Origin: Pseudomonas alkylphenolica
GTDB lineage: Bacteria > Pseudomonadota > Gammaproteobacteria > Pseudomonadales > Pseudomonadaceae
Direction of reading: 5' to 3'
DNA length: 64,000 nucleotides
Assembly (NCBI RefSeq): GCF_016009175.1
Contig: NZ_JADUCM010000012.1
Span: 62,001 to 126,000 of the forward strand
Positions within the stretch are counted from its first letter, which is position 1. Each line of letters opens with the position of its first letter. Below are positions 1 through 7,621 of the stretch, one piece after another. The notes beneath the pieces were generated by a model. It saw only the letters and a program-made list of their open reading frames with translations, searched no databases and was not told where the DNA came from. The position numbers and the translations under genes are program-made.

Positions 1-1
1 G

Positions 2-109
2 CTACGCATTACTTTCGGTGAAGACGACAAGATCGGCGACCTGGTCCGCCGTGTGCCGCAACGCCCGTGGTATGCGCGACACCTGTCATTGCGCGGAATC
101 GTTTCCTGA
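2..109 (+). CDS. C-terminal 35 residues of an upstream gene, probably tyrosinase PvdP
   Basis: An open frame enters from the left edge and ends at TGA 107-109. Only 35 residues are visible, ending in PWYARHLSLRGIVS. It converges on opmQ, whose stop lies 26 bp downstream. In P. aeruginosa the gene next to opmQ is pvdP, the tyrosinase that matures the pyoverdine chromophore, and PvdP has a C-terminal lid containing a tyrosine near the end; a tyrosine lies 12 residues from this C-terminus. The identity is therefore an inference from gene order and this weak resemblance. No catalytic domain is in the window. Confidence 0.5.
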   Translation, partial: LRITFGEDDKIGDLVRRVPQRPWYARHLSLRGIVS

Positions 110-135
110 TGGCGGTGGTATTGGCAAGGGCCTGA

Positions 136-1542
136 TTACCGAGGCACCTGCCAACCCCCGCCCAACGCCTTGTACAACGCCACGCTGCCTTGCAGGCGTG
201 CCAGACGCAGCTGAACCTGCTGATCCTGTGCCTGGTACAGCGTGCGTTGGGTTTCCAGCACGGTCAGCAAAGTCTCCGCACCGGCGCGGTAGCGGCTTTC
301 GGAGAGCGTGAACGCAGTACGCGCCTGCTCGACTTCTTCATCCTGCCACTGCCGCTGATGGTCGACGCCACTGATGCTGTTGAGGGCTTTCTCGACGTCG
401 GCAAAGCCGGCAATGATGCTGCTGCGATAGGTCTGCAACAGCTCGTCCTGCCTGCCTTGGGCTTTGTCCCGCTCGGCACCCAGGCGGCCATTGTTGAACA
501 CCGGGGCGGCCAGGCCTGCGGTCAGGGTGTAGTAGGGGCTGCGCAGGATCTGCGCGAAGGTATCGGCGCCCGATCCCAGGTCCGCGCCCAGGGTCAGGCT
601 CGGCAGCATCGCTGCGCGTGCCACCTGCACGTTGGCCTGGGCAGCGGCCCGGCGCGCGTCGGCTGCGGCAATGTCCGGGCGGCGGCTGAGCAGGTCGCTC
701 GGCACGCCATTGCCAATCTCCGGCCAGCGCACCTGGCCTATCGATTCGCGGGTCGGCGGCAGTTGTTGCACGGATTCGCCGAGCAGGGTGGCCAAGGTCA
801 CCCGGGCTTCCTGCAGTTGCTGTTCGAACAACGGCACCTGGCGCGCCTGACCGGCTACCAGGCTGCGTTGCTGGGCCAGTTCCAGCGCGGTGGCCGAGCC
901 CGAGTCGTAACGGGTCTGCACCAGGCGCAGCACATCTTGCGCATTGGCCAGGTTGAGCCGGGCGATGCGCACCTGCTCGGCCAGCGCCAGGCTTTGCAGG
1001 TAGCTGTTGGCGACCCCGCTGAGTAGCGTCAGCTCGACGGTAAGGCGATCGTAGCGGCTGGCGCCAAGTTCTTGCATGGCACTGTCACGGGCGGCGGCGT
1101 TGCCACCCCAGAAATCGATCTCGTACTTGGCGCTCAGGCGCGTGTTGAACGAAGTGCTGGTGCGCTCGCTGTTGCTCGCATCCAGCTGGTCGAAGCCGTC
1201 GCCACGCAGCAGCCGCTGGCGGCTGGCGTCGAGACCGAAGGTGACTTCAGGCAGCAACGGCGCACCGGCGATCACCGCCGAGGCCTGTGCCTGGCGCACC
1301 CTGGCCGTGGCGGCGGCAAGATCAAAACTGTTGCGCTGCGCCCGCTCGATCAGCTGGTTGAGCTGAGCGCTGGAAAACTGCTGCCACCAGTCCTGTTGTG
1401 GCAGTGGCTGCTGCGCCGGGGCGGCTTGACCTTGCCAGGCGCCGGGCGCCTGCAGGCCACTTTGCACGGGTGGAGGTTTGTGGCTGCAGGCGGCAATGAA
1501 CAGGCTGATGGACAACACACTGAGACGGCTGGGCAAGGTCAT
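136..1542 (-). CDS. opmQ: OpmQ, outer-membrane efflux lipoprotein of the PvdRT-OpmQ pump
   Basis: A 468-residue NodT/OprM-type outer-membrane factor that would form the TolC-like exit duct. The N-terminus is a lipoprotein signal with lipobox FIAAC at about residue 19, so the mature protein should be acylated. Two OEP repeats follow, rich in long Ala/Gln/Arg helices (for example the AAATARVRQAQA and AAADARRAAAQA stretches) with a double-glycine tail. It is the last gene of a three-gene leftward operon, 3 bp after the pvdT stop, which is the pvdR-pvdT-opmQ order of P. aeruginosa. That system recycles and secretes pyoverdine. The name rests on gene order and the PvdS-type promoter as well as on family. 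Confidence 0.88.
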   Translation of the reverse strand: MTLPSRLSVLSISLFIAACSHKPPPVQSGLQAPGAWQGQAAPAQQPLPQQDWWQQFSSAQLNQLIERAQRNSFDLAAATARVRQAQASAVIAGAPLLPEVTFGLDASRQRLLRGDGFDQLDASNSERTSTSFNTRLSAKYEIDFWGGNAAARDSAMQELGASRYDRLTVELTLLSGVANSYLQSLALAEQVRIARLNLANAQDVLRLVQTRYDSGSATALELAQQRSLVAGQARQVPLFEQQLQEARVTLATLLGESVQQLPPTRESIGQVRWPEIGNGVPSDLLSRRPDIAAADARRAAAQANVQVARAAMLPSLTLGADLGSGADTFAQILRSPYYTLTAGLAAPVFNNGRLGAERDKAQGRQDELLQTYRSSIIAGFADVEKALNSISGVDHQRQWQDEEVEQARTAFTLSESRYRAGAETLLTVLETQRTLYQAQDQQVQLRLARLQGSVALYKALGGGWQVPR

Positions 1543-1545
1543 GGA

Positions 1546-3513
1546 TTATTCGCTGGTAAGGGCTTTGACCGGATCGAGGCGGGCAGCTTTGCGTGCGGGC
1601 ATGAAGCCGAACACCACCCCTGTTATCACTGCACAGGCAAAGGCGCCGAGCACGGCGGTCAGGGAAAAGGCCACGGCGATGTTGCCGAGCAGCAACGCGC
1701 CGCCAATCAGCAACGCCAGGGCGATACCGGTCAGGCCACCCACCATCGACAGCAGCACCGCTTCACTGAGGAACTGACGCAGGATGTCGCGCTGGCGGGC
1801 GCCAGTGGCCATGCGGATGCCAATTTCACGGGTACGTTCACGCACGGTCATCAGCATGATGTTCATCACGCCAATACCCCCGACGAGCAATGAAATCGCC
1901 GCGATGGCGCCGAGCATCAGCGACAGCGTGTTCTGCGTGCGGGCCTCGGCCTGGATCAGCGCGGCATCGTTGCTCAGTTCGAAGTCATGCTTGCCGTTGT
2001 GCAGCTTGCGCATCAGCGCATCGATGGCCGCTTCGGTTTCCGCCACCCGGCCCGAGTCGGCGGCGGCAATGGTCACGTACTCCGGGTCGCGGCTGCCGAA
2101 CAGGCGGATGGCCGCTGCGGCATAGGGCACAACGACACGTTCGTCACTGTCCTGGTCGCCGGAGCTGGCGCCTTTGCCTTCCAGCACCCCCACCACCTGG
2201 AACGGCACGTTCTCGACCAGAATGTATTGACCGATAGGATCGACGTGAGGGCCGAGCAGCTTTTCCCTGACCTTCTGCCCGATTACGGCGACGGCGGCCG
2301 CGCTCTGTTCGTCGGCTTCGGTAAAGAAGCTTCCCTGGACCACCGGCCAGTTGAAGATCTCGCTGAAGTAGGTGTTGTTGCCGCCGACATAAAACTGCTG
2401 GTTATTGTTGCCGTAACGCACCATCAGCTTGCTGCCAATCACCGGCATGATCATTTTCACCTGGGGCAGGGTGCCGACGGCGGCGACATCGTCCAGGGTG
2501 ATGACCCCGGCTGGCTCGCGAAGGGTGGGCATGCTGCCACTGAGGTAAAGGATGTTGGAGCCGAAAGCAGCCATCTGGGCCATGACCTGCCGCTTGCTGC
2601 CTTCGCCGACGGCGAGCATGACCACCACGGATGCCACGCCTATGACGATGCCAAGCAAGGTCAGTGCGGTACGGAAACGGTTGATCCACATGATCCGCCA
2701 GGCAGCCTGCAGGGCTTCGACCATTTCGCCTTTCCAGGCGCCGCGATGGGTGGCGCCCTGGTCCAGGCGGCGGCGCAGGTCGGCGGCTTGCAGGCCGCCA
2801 TCGCGGGTGGGTTCGGGGACGGGCTCGCTGGCCGAGTCGCTGAGGATCAGGCCGTCGCGGATCTCGATCACCCGCTTGGCCCGTGCGGCTACTTCGCGGT
2901 CATGGGTGATCAGGATCACCACGTGGCCCTGGCTGGCCAGTTCATCAAGCAAGGCCATGACTTCGGCGCCGCTCTGGCTGTCGAGGGCGCCGGTGGGTTC
3001 ATCGGCGAGGATGATGTGGCCACCGTTCATCAACGCCCGGGCAATCGATACCCGCTGTTGCTGACCACCGGACAACTGGTGCGGACGGTTGCCGGTGCGG
3101 CTGGCCAAACCCAGGCGATCGAGCAGGGCAGCGGCGCGGGCATGGCGCTCGGGCGCGGGGGTGCCGGCATAGATGGCCGGCATCTCGACGTTCTCCTGGG
3201 CCGAGCCCGAGGCTATCAGGTGATAACCCTGGAAGACGAAGCCGAACGCTTCACGGCGCAGCCAGGCCAGCTCATCGCTGTCCAGCTCGGCAACATTTTT
3301 GCCGGCAAACAGGTAGTCGCCTGATGTCGGCCGGTCCAGGCAACCAAGAATGTTCATCAGCGTCGACTTGCCGGAACCGGAAGCCCCGACGATGGCGATG
3401 AATTCTCCCGGGTGGATCGACAGGCTGATGCCGCGAACGACCTCGACCTTGGGCGTATCGACACCCCCGTAGGATTTGCGGATGTCGCACAGCTCAATCA
3501 GCGGCGTCGTCAT
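1546..3513 (-). CDS. pvdT: PvdT, MacB-type ABC ATPase/permease fusion
   Basis: A 655-residue MacB-family half transporter. An N-terminal ATPase domain (about 1-230) shows Walker A GASGSGKS at 43-50, signature LSGGQQQR and Walker [12 protein letters not shown] MacB periplasmic core follows the first membrane helix (about residue 280), and three C-terminal helices of FtsX type close the protein, starting near the [18 protein letters not shown] segment. MacB proteins do not pump through the membrane but drive periplasmic substrate through the adaptor and the outer-membrane duct. It abuts pvdR directly (stop of pvdR adjacent to its start), so the two are translationally linked. Substrate pyoverdine is assigned from synteny and promoter, not from the sequence of PvdT itself. 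Confidence 0.9.
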   Translation of the reverse strand: MTTPLIELCDIRKSYGGVDTPKVEVVRGISLSIHPGEFIAIVGASGSGKSTLMNILGCLDRPTSGDYLFAGKNVAELDSDELAWLRREAFGFVFQGYHLIASGSAQENVEMPAIYAGTPAPERHARAAALLDRLGLASRTGNRPHQLSGGQQQRVSIARALMNGGHIILADEPTGALDSQSGAEVMALLDELASQGHVVILITHDREVAARAKRVIEIRDGLILSDSASEPVPEPTRDGGLQAADLRRRLDQGATHRGAWKGEMVEALQAAWRIMWINRFRTALTLLGIVIGVASVVVMLAVGEGSKRQVMAQMAAFGSNILYLSGSMPTLREPAGVITLDDVAAVGTLPQVKMIMPVIGSKLMVRYGNNNQQFYVGGNNTYFSEIFNWPVVQGSFFTEADEQSAAAVAVIGQKVREKLLGPHVDPIGQYILVENVPFQVVGVLEGKGASSGDQDSDERVVVPYAAAAIRLFGSRDPEYVTIAAADSGRVAETEAAIDALMRKLHNGKHDFELSNDAALIQAEARTQNTLSLMLGAIAAISLLVGGIGVMNIMLMTVRERTREIGIRMATGARQRDILRQFLSEAVLLSMVGGLTGIALALLIGGALLLGNIAVAFSLTAVLGAFACAVITGVVFGFMPARKAARLDPVKALTSE

Positions 3514-4689
3514 TCAACCTCCGCTGGCTGCAGGTGCACCGATCAGCAACCGGTCACCCTCGTCCAGGCCTTCAAGTACCTGCACCCGCAGGCGATCACT
3601 AAGCCCGGTCCGCACCTGGCGTTGCTCGACGTTGCCTTGGCTGTTGAGTACCTGAGCGATGCGCAGGTTGTCGCCGCCACCTTCGTTGAGTGCGGCCACC
3701 GGTACGGTCAGCACCTTGCTGGCGCGACCGGAAATGAAAAATACCTGGGTGGTCATTTCTGCCATCAAGGCGTTATCGGGGTTGTCCACGTCCAGCAGCA
3801 CGGTGTACAGCACCACTTTACCGCTGGCGCTACTGCCGCTGGCACTGGCCGAGCTGCCGCCACCCTGGCTGGTTTGGTCAAGGGGCTTGGGCGGTACCGG
3901 CAGAATCTGGCGCACAGTACTGGTCCAGCGCCGCTTGCCGCCCGCCAGGGTGGTGAAGTACGCCGCCATGCCGGGTTTGACATGGCCGATATCGGCTTCC
4001 GATACCTGGGCCCAGACGGTCATCGGCGACAGCTTGGCGATGCGCAGGATCAACGGCGTTTGCTGCTGGGCGTTAAGGGTCTGGCCTTCGCGGGCATCCA
4101 CGGCAACGACGGTGCCAGTCATCGGTGCATAGATCCGGGTGTAACCGAGCTCGGCTTCGTCGCTGCGCAGGCTGGCCTGGGCCTGGCGGATCTGCGCGCG
4201 GTACATGTCGATGCGCGCCTGGGTGACCTTGAGTTCGGCCCGGGCGCTTTGCACGTCTTCCTCGCGGGTGGCGCCGCCGGCCGCCAGGTTGCGCTGGCGT
4301 TGGTACTTTTGCTCGGCCAGTTGATATTGAGCGTGTTGCTCAGCGAGCTGGGCCTTGAGGTTGTCGATCGAGAAGCGCCCGGCATCGAGTTTGGCCTGTT
4401 GCGTAGACGGGTCGATTTCAACCAGCAACTGGCCTTCCTTGACCTGGTCGCCAACCTCCACATGCAGTTTGCGGATCTGTCCCGACGCCTGGGCGCCAAC
4501 GTCGACATAGCGCCTGGGCTGCAAGGTGCCCAGGGCGGTGACGCTGCTTTCGATATCGTGGCGGGTGACGGTCACGGTGTTCAGTGAGTCGCTGCCGGCG
4601 GGCAGGGCTTTCCAGGCGAGCAGCGCGCCCAGGGTCAGCAGGCCGAAGCCGCAAAAAGCCACGCGGCGAGTGAGTGATGAACGTCTCAT
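3514..4689 (-). CDS. pvdR: PvdR, periplasmic adaptor (MacA-like membrane fusion protein)
   Basis: A 391-residue HlyD/MacA-type adaptor: one N-terminal membrane anchor (about 9-28, FCGFGLLTLGALLAWKALP), a biotinyl-lipoyl half motif with VDVGAQASGQIRKL, a long alpha-helical hairpin rich in Gln/Ala/Glu (about 110-180) and a second lipoyl half with TRIYAPMTGTVV. It bridges the PvdT pump and the OpmQ channel. First gene of the operon; an iron-starvation box for sigma factor PvdS lies 76 bp upstream of its ATG. A Ser/Gly-rich insert (about residues 280-295) sits in the beta-barrel region and is probably a flexible loop. Confidence 0.9.
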   Translation of the reverse strand: MRRSSLTRRVAFCGFGLLTLGALLAWKALPAGSDSLNTVTVTRHDIESSVTALGTLQPRRYVDVGAQASGQIRKLHVEVGDQVKEGQLLVEIDPSTQQAKLDAGRFSIDNLKAQLAEQHAQYQLAEQKYQRQRNLAAGGATREEDVQSARAELKVTQARIDMYRAQIRQAQASLRSDEAELGYTRIYAPMTGTVVAVDAREGQTLNAQQQTPLILRIAKLSPMTVWAQVSEADIGHVKPGMAAYFTTLAGGKRRWTSTVRQILPVPPKPLDQTSQGGGSSASASGSSASGKVVLYTVLLDVDNPDNALMAEMTTQVFFISGRASKVLTVPVAALNEGGGDNLRIAQVLNSQGNVEQRQVRTGLSDRLRVQVLEGLDEGDRLLIGAPAASGG

Positions 4690-4764
4690 GTAGGGTTCCA
4701 GCCAGTGGATGGGGCCTTGGATTCATGCAGGCAGGCAGGACAGGCATGGGAGGCTCCCCGGTAA

Positions 4765-4788
4765 ACGAGGGGCTTGCCGAAGAATTTA
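4765..4788 (-). promoter_or_regulatory. PvdS iron-starvation (IS) box upstream of pvdR
   Basis: Read on the minus strand, TAAAT (4788-4784) is followed by a 16-nt spacer and CGT (4767-4765). This equals the TAAAT-N16/17-CGT promoter recognised by sigma factor PvdS in fluorescent pseudomonads. The distance to the pvdR ATG (76 bp) fits a promoter. It predicts that pvdRT-opmQ is transcribed by PvdS under iron starvation. Confidence 0.75.
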
Positions 4789-4843
4789 CCCAGGCAGTCT
4801 GCTGTTCCGAACGCAGAGGGGTGGGGCGAAGTACTTGGCTTGC

Positions 4844-4869
4844 TGAGAATACTTATAATTTGTATTATC
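4844..4869 (+). promoter_or_regulatory. Fur-box-like AT-rich palindrome upstream of the ECF sigma gene
   Basis: The stretch from TGAGAATACT to TGTATTATC is an imperfect palindrome centred on ATAATT and resembles three overlapping Fur hexamers (NAT-A/T-AT). One 19-mer alignment matches the Fur consensus at 11 positions. It lies about 42 bp before the sigma-factor start, in the place of its promoter, so Fur repression of this sigma gene is likely. It contains TATAAT, which may double as the -10. Confidence 0.5.
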
Positions 4870-4910
4870 GCAAACTGCCATCATTGACACCCACTCGCCA
4901 ACCTTCAGGC

Positions 4911-5417
4911 ATGCTCCGCGTGTCGCGGCCAGGTACTGTGTTGGAAAACTACTATCGCGAACTGGTGAGTTTCCTTTGTGCCCGCCTGGGTAACCGGCAG
5001 GCCGCCGAAGACGTCGCCCATGATGCCTACACCCGGGTGCTGGAACGGTCGGGTGGGAGCGACATCGAGCATCCGCGCGCGTTTCTCTACCGTACCGCCT
5101 TGAACCTGGTGATCGATGGTCATCGCCGCGGACTGTTGCGGCAGGTCGAGCCGCTGGAGGTGCTGGACACCGATGAGCGGTTCTTTTCCCCCGCGCCATC
5201 CCAGGACATGGAACTGCGCCAGCGCCTGGCCCTGATGCAGCGCGCCCTTGATGAACTGAGCGGGCCGTGCCGCGAGAGTTTCCTGCTGCGCAAGCTTGAA
5301 GGCCTGTCCCATCAGGAGATTTCCGAGCGCCTGGGCATTTCCAGCAGCCTGGTGGAAAAGCACATCGTCAACGCGATGAAGCACTGCCGCACACGCATGC
5401 GGCAGTGGGAGTCATAG
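4911..5417 (+). CDS. ECF sigma factor of the FecI/FpvI iron-starvation group
   Basis: A 168-residue extracytoplasmic-function sigma factor. Region 2 is visible around QAAEDVAHDAYTRVLE (core binding and -10 reading) and region 4 around HQEISERLGISSSLVEKH (-35 helix-turn-helix). ATG 4911 is used as start; GTG 4938 is an alternative, since neither has a strong ribosome site and the frame is open further upstream without family similarity. In P. aeruginosa the sigma gene at this place is fpvI, which drives the pyoverdine receptor gene fpvA together with anti-sigma FpvR. No anti-sigma gene follows here. FpvI is the most likely identity but it could be another siderophore sigma factor, so I leave the symbol empty. 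Confidence 0.8.
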   Translation: MLRVSRPGTVLENYYRELVSFLCARLGNRQAAEDVAHDAYTRVLERSGGSDIEHPRAFLYRTALNLVIDGHRRGLLRQVEPLEVLDTDERFFSPAPSQDMELRQRLALMQRALDELSGPCRESFLLRKLEGLSHQEISERLGISSSLVEKHIVNAMKHCRTRMRQWES

Positions 5418-5592
5418 TGCAATCATCGGGTACATGAAAATTCTGTCATGTTGATCCTTGATTTATGCAGGTTTCCCAACAACTATCAGTACAGACCCTG
5501 AAGCTGGCGAAGTGTCCGCCACAAGCCCGTAGTCGAGTTGTTGGCGCAGTCTGGTCGAGGAACGTCGCTAACGCTCTCTGCCTTGGTCACTG

Positions 5593-6072
5593 ATGATGCC
5601 TAACAAATCAATGCGCATCCTGATTGCCGATGAACATCCGATGCAGTTGCTGCAGCTGGAGAAAATGCTCAATGGCATGGGGTACTTCCGCATTGCCCCG
5701 GTCGAGTCGTTCGAAGACCTGCAGCGTCTGGTGCAAAGTGCGCTGCAACCGTTCAACCTGCTGGTAGGCAACATCGACCTGGCCAGCCATGTCGGCGTCG
5801 ACCTGGACCGGTTCTGCCGGGTCAACCCACAGATCCAGCACGCCTTGCTGTATGAGTCCCAGCACCTGAAAGTCCCCACCATTCCCAGCGGCCAGCGCGA
5901 AGCGGTAAATGTCAGCCTGCCCAAGGTCCCGGACAACGAAACCCTGCAGGGCTTCATGGCAATCATCGACATGCCCAAGGTGATCGGGCAATTGCCAGAC
6001 GTGTCGCGGCGTGCGAACTTTGGCGGCTACCCGCGTCGACTGGGGTTCGCGCCCACCATCTTCTCCCGTTAA
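5593..6072 (+). CDS. Receiver-only response-regulator-like protein
   Basis: A 159-residue protein resembling a CheY receiver domain without an output domain. Visible receiver elements are LIADEHP (acidic pocket at about residues 11-15), NIDLA (possible phospho-aspartate at about 62), a Ser in LLYESQ at the Thr/Ser switch position, and SLPK with the conserved Lys. The C-terminal 35 residues end in a basic RRLGFAPTIFSR tail. Start choice is uncertain: two ATG codons in tandem at 5593 and 5596, and ATG 5611, all without a clear ribosome site. It has no adjacent kinase. EvgA/LuxR-type regulators start similarly, so it may be a shortened LuxR-family regulator. Confidence 0.6.
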   Translation: MMPNKSMRILIADEHPMQLLQLEKMLNGMGYFRIAPVESFEDLQRLVQSALQPFNLLVGNIDLASHVGVDLDRFCRVNPQIQHALLYESQHLKVPTIPSGQREAVNVSLPKVPDNETLQGFMAIIDMPKVIGQLPDVSRRANFGGYPRRLGFAPTIFSR

Positions 6073-6179
6073 TACGCAATCGTGGCATCCGCCAGCAACG
6101 CCGTGACGGGTTTGCTATCCTCTTGCGCTTGTTCGCGCGCGCCTGCTGCGCTGCTGCCCAATGATTAACGGATGCCCCT

Positions 6180-7505
6180 ATGACAGCCACCCTGCCGACG
6201 CCAGCCTTGCGCCTGACGCGCAGTGACCACAAGACCTTGAGCCTGGCGGCTTTGGGCGGCGCACTGGAAATCTACGATTTCATCATTTTCGTGTTCTTCG
6301 CCCTGACGCTCAGCCAGCTGTTCTTTCCGCCACAGATGCCCGAGTGGCTGCGCCTGCTGCAGAGTTTCGGAATCTTTGTCACCGGTTACCTGGCGCGGCC
6401 GCTGGGCGGCATTCTCATGGCGCATTTCGCCGATCACCTGGGGCGCAAGAAAGTCTTCAGCCTGAGCATCTTGATGATGGCCTTGCCGTGCCTGCTGATC
6501 GGCATCATGCCCACGTACGCCGAGATCGGTTATTTCGCCCCGCTGATCCTGCTGGCGCTGCGTATCTTTCAGGGCGCGGCGGTCGGTGGTGAAGTGCCCA
6601 GTGCCTGGGTGTTCGTTGCCGAGCATGCGCCGGCCGGTCGGCGCGGCTACGCGCTGGGCTTTTTGCAGGCCGGCCTGACCTTCGGTTACCTGCTGGGCGC
6701 ACTGACCGCCACCGCGCTGGCGCAACTGTTCACACCGCAGGAGATCCTCGACTACGCCTGGCGTTTCCCGTTCCTGCTGGGCGGCGTGTTCGGGGTGTTT
6801 GGGGTGTGGTTGCGCCGCTGGTTGAGCGAGACCCCGGTGTTTCTGGCCTTGCGCGAACGTCGCGAACAGCCGGTGGCCTTTCCGCTGCGTACGGTGCTGA
6901 CCGAGCACCGCCGGGCGTTGCTGCCGGCAGCGCTGCTCACCTGTGTGTTGACCTCGGCGGTGGTGGTGCTGGTGGTGATCACCCCGACGGTGATGCAGCA
7001 GCGCTTTGGCATGAGCGCGGGTCACACCTTCGCGTTGAGCAGCGTGGGGATTGTCTTTCTCAATATCGGCTGCGTACTCGCTGGCCTGCTGGTCGACCGG
7101 GTGGGCGCCTGGCGCGCACTGATGCTCTACAGCCTGCTGCTGCCGCTGGGTGTTGGCGCCTTGTACACCAGCCTGGTGTCGGGCTGGGAATGGCCGGGCC
7201 TGGCCTATGCCCTGGCCGGTCTTGCCTGTGGTGTAGTAGGGGTGGTGCCGTCGGTGATGGTCGGCTTGTTCCCGGCACCGATCCGCGTGTCGGGCATCTC
7301 CTTTACCTACAACATTGCCTATGCACTTTGGGCCAGTACCACACCGTTGATGCTGATTGCACTGATGCCCTGGAGCCCGTGGGTGTGCGTGGGGTTCAGT
7401 TTCATCATGGGTGCGGTGGGGCTGCTGACGGCGGTGTATTTTGCGGCGAAGGAACCTGTGCACTGCGAGGATGAGGCGCAGCAGGCATCGCTTAATGTGT
7501 TGTGA
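6180..7505 (+). CDS. MFS transporter, metabolite:H+ symporter (MHS) family
   Basis: A 441-residue inner-membrane carrier with about 12 hydrophobic segments. The loop-2/3 motif of the family is clear (RPLGGILMAHFADHLGRKK, about residues 77-95), and the N-terminal ALGGALEIYDFIIF helix is typical of citrate/proline/shikimate-type symporters. The substrate cannot be read from the sequence; a carboxylate is the usual guess for MHS members. It is monocistronic and converges on etfQO with a shared bidirectional terminator between them. Confidence 0.85.
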   Translation: MTATLPTPALRLTRSDHKTLSLAALGGALEIYDFIIFVFFALTLSQLFFPPQMPEWLRLLQSFGIFVTGYLARPLGGILMAHFADHLGRKKVFSLSILMMALPCLLIGIMPTYAEIGYFAPLILLALRIFQGAAVGGEVPSAWVFVAEHAPAGRRGYALGFLQAGLTFGYLLGALTATALAQLFTPQEILDYAWRFPFLLGGVFGVFGVWLRRWLSETPVFLALRERREQPVAFPLRTVLTEHRRALLPAALLTCVLTSAVVVLVVITPTVMQQRFGMSAGHTFALSSVGIVFLNIGCVLAGLLVDRVGAWRALMLYSLLLPLGVGALYTSLVSGWEWPGLAYALAGLACGVVGVVPSVMVGLFPAPIRVSGISFTYNIAYALWASTTPLMLIALMPWSPWVCVGFSFIMGAVGLLTAVYFAAKEPVHCEDEAQQASLNVL

Positions 7506-7571
7506 CAATGGCGTCCGTTTACTCGGACGTTGATACGAGCTCCAGGGGGCGCACAACCTCTTTAGGAGCCC

Positions 7572-7609
7572 AAAAAAGCCCCCTGGCCGCAAGGCGAGGG
7601 GGCTTTTTA
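7572..7609. terminator. Bidirectional intrinsic terminator between the MFS gene and etfQO
   Basis: A GC stem (GCCCCCT / AGGGGGC) is flanked by an A run on the left and a T run on the right, so it can stop transcription from both convergent genes. Confidence 0.85.
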
Positions 7610-7621
7610 TCGGGCGCTGAC

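Noticed and set aside
18..311. Plus-strand frame of 97 codons at the left edge
   Set aside because: It overlaps both the tail of the upstream gene in another frame and the 3' end of opmQ, and has no ribosome site.
1987..3324. Plus-strand open frame of 445 codons opposite pvdT
   Set aside because: Antisense to the ABC ATPase and permease domains; the translation is rich in Gly, His and Asp without domains, typical of shadow frames.
1546..3513. Macrolide-specific pump MacB
   Set aside because: The family fits, but the PvdS box, the adjacent sigma factor and the gene order match pvdRT-opmQ.
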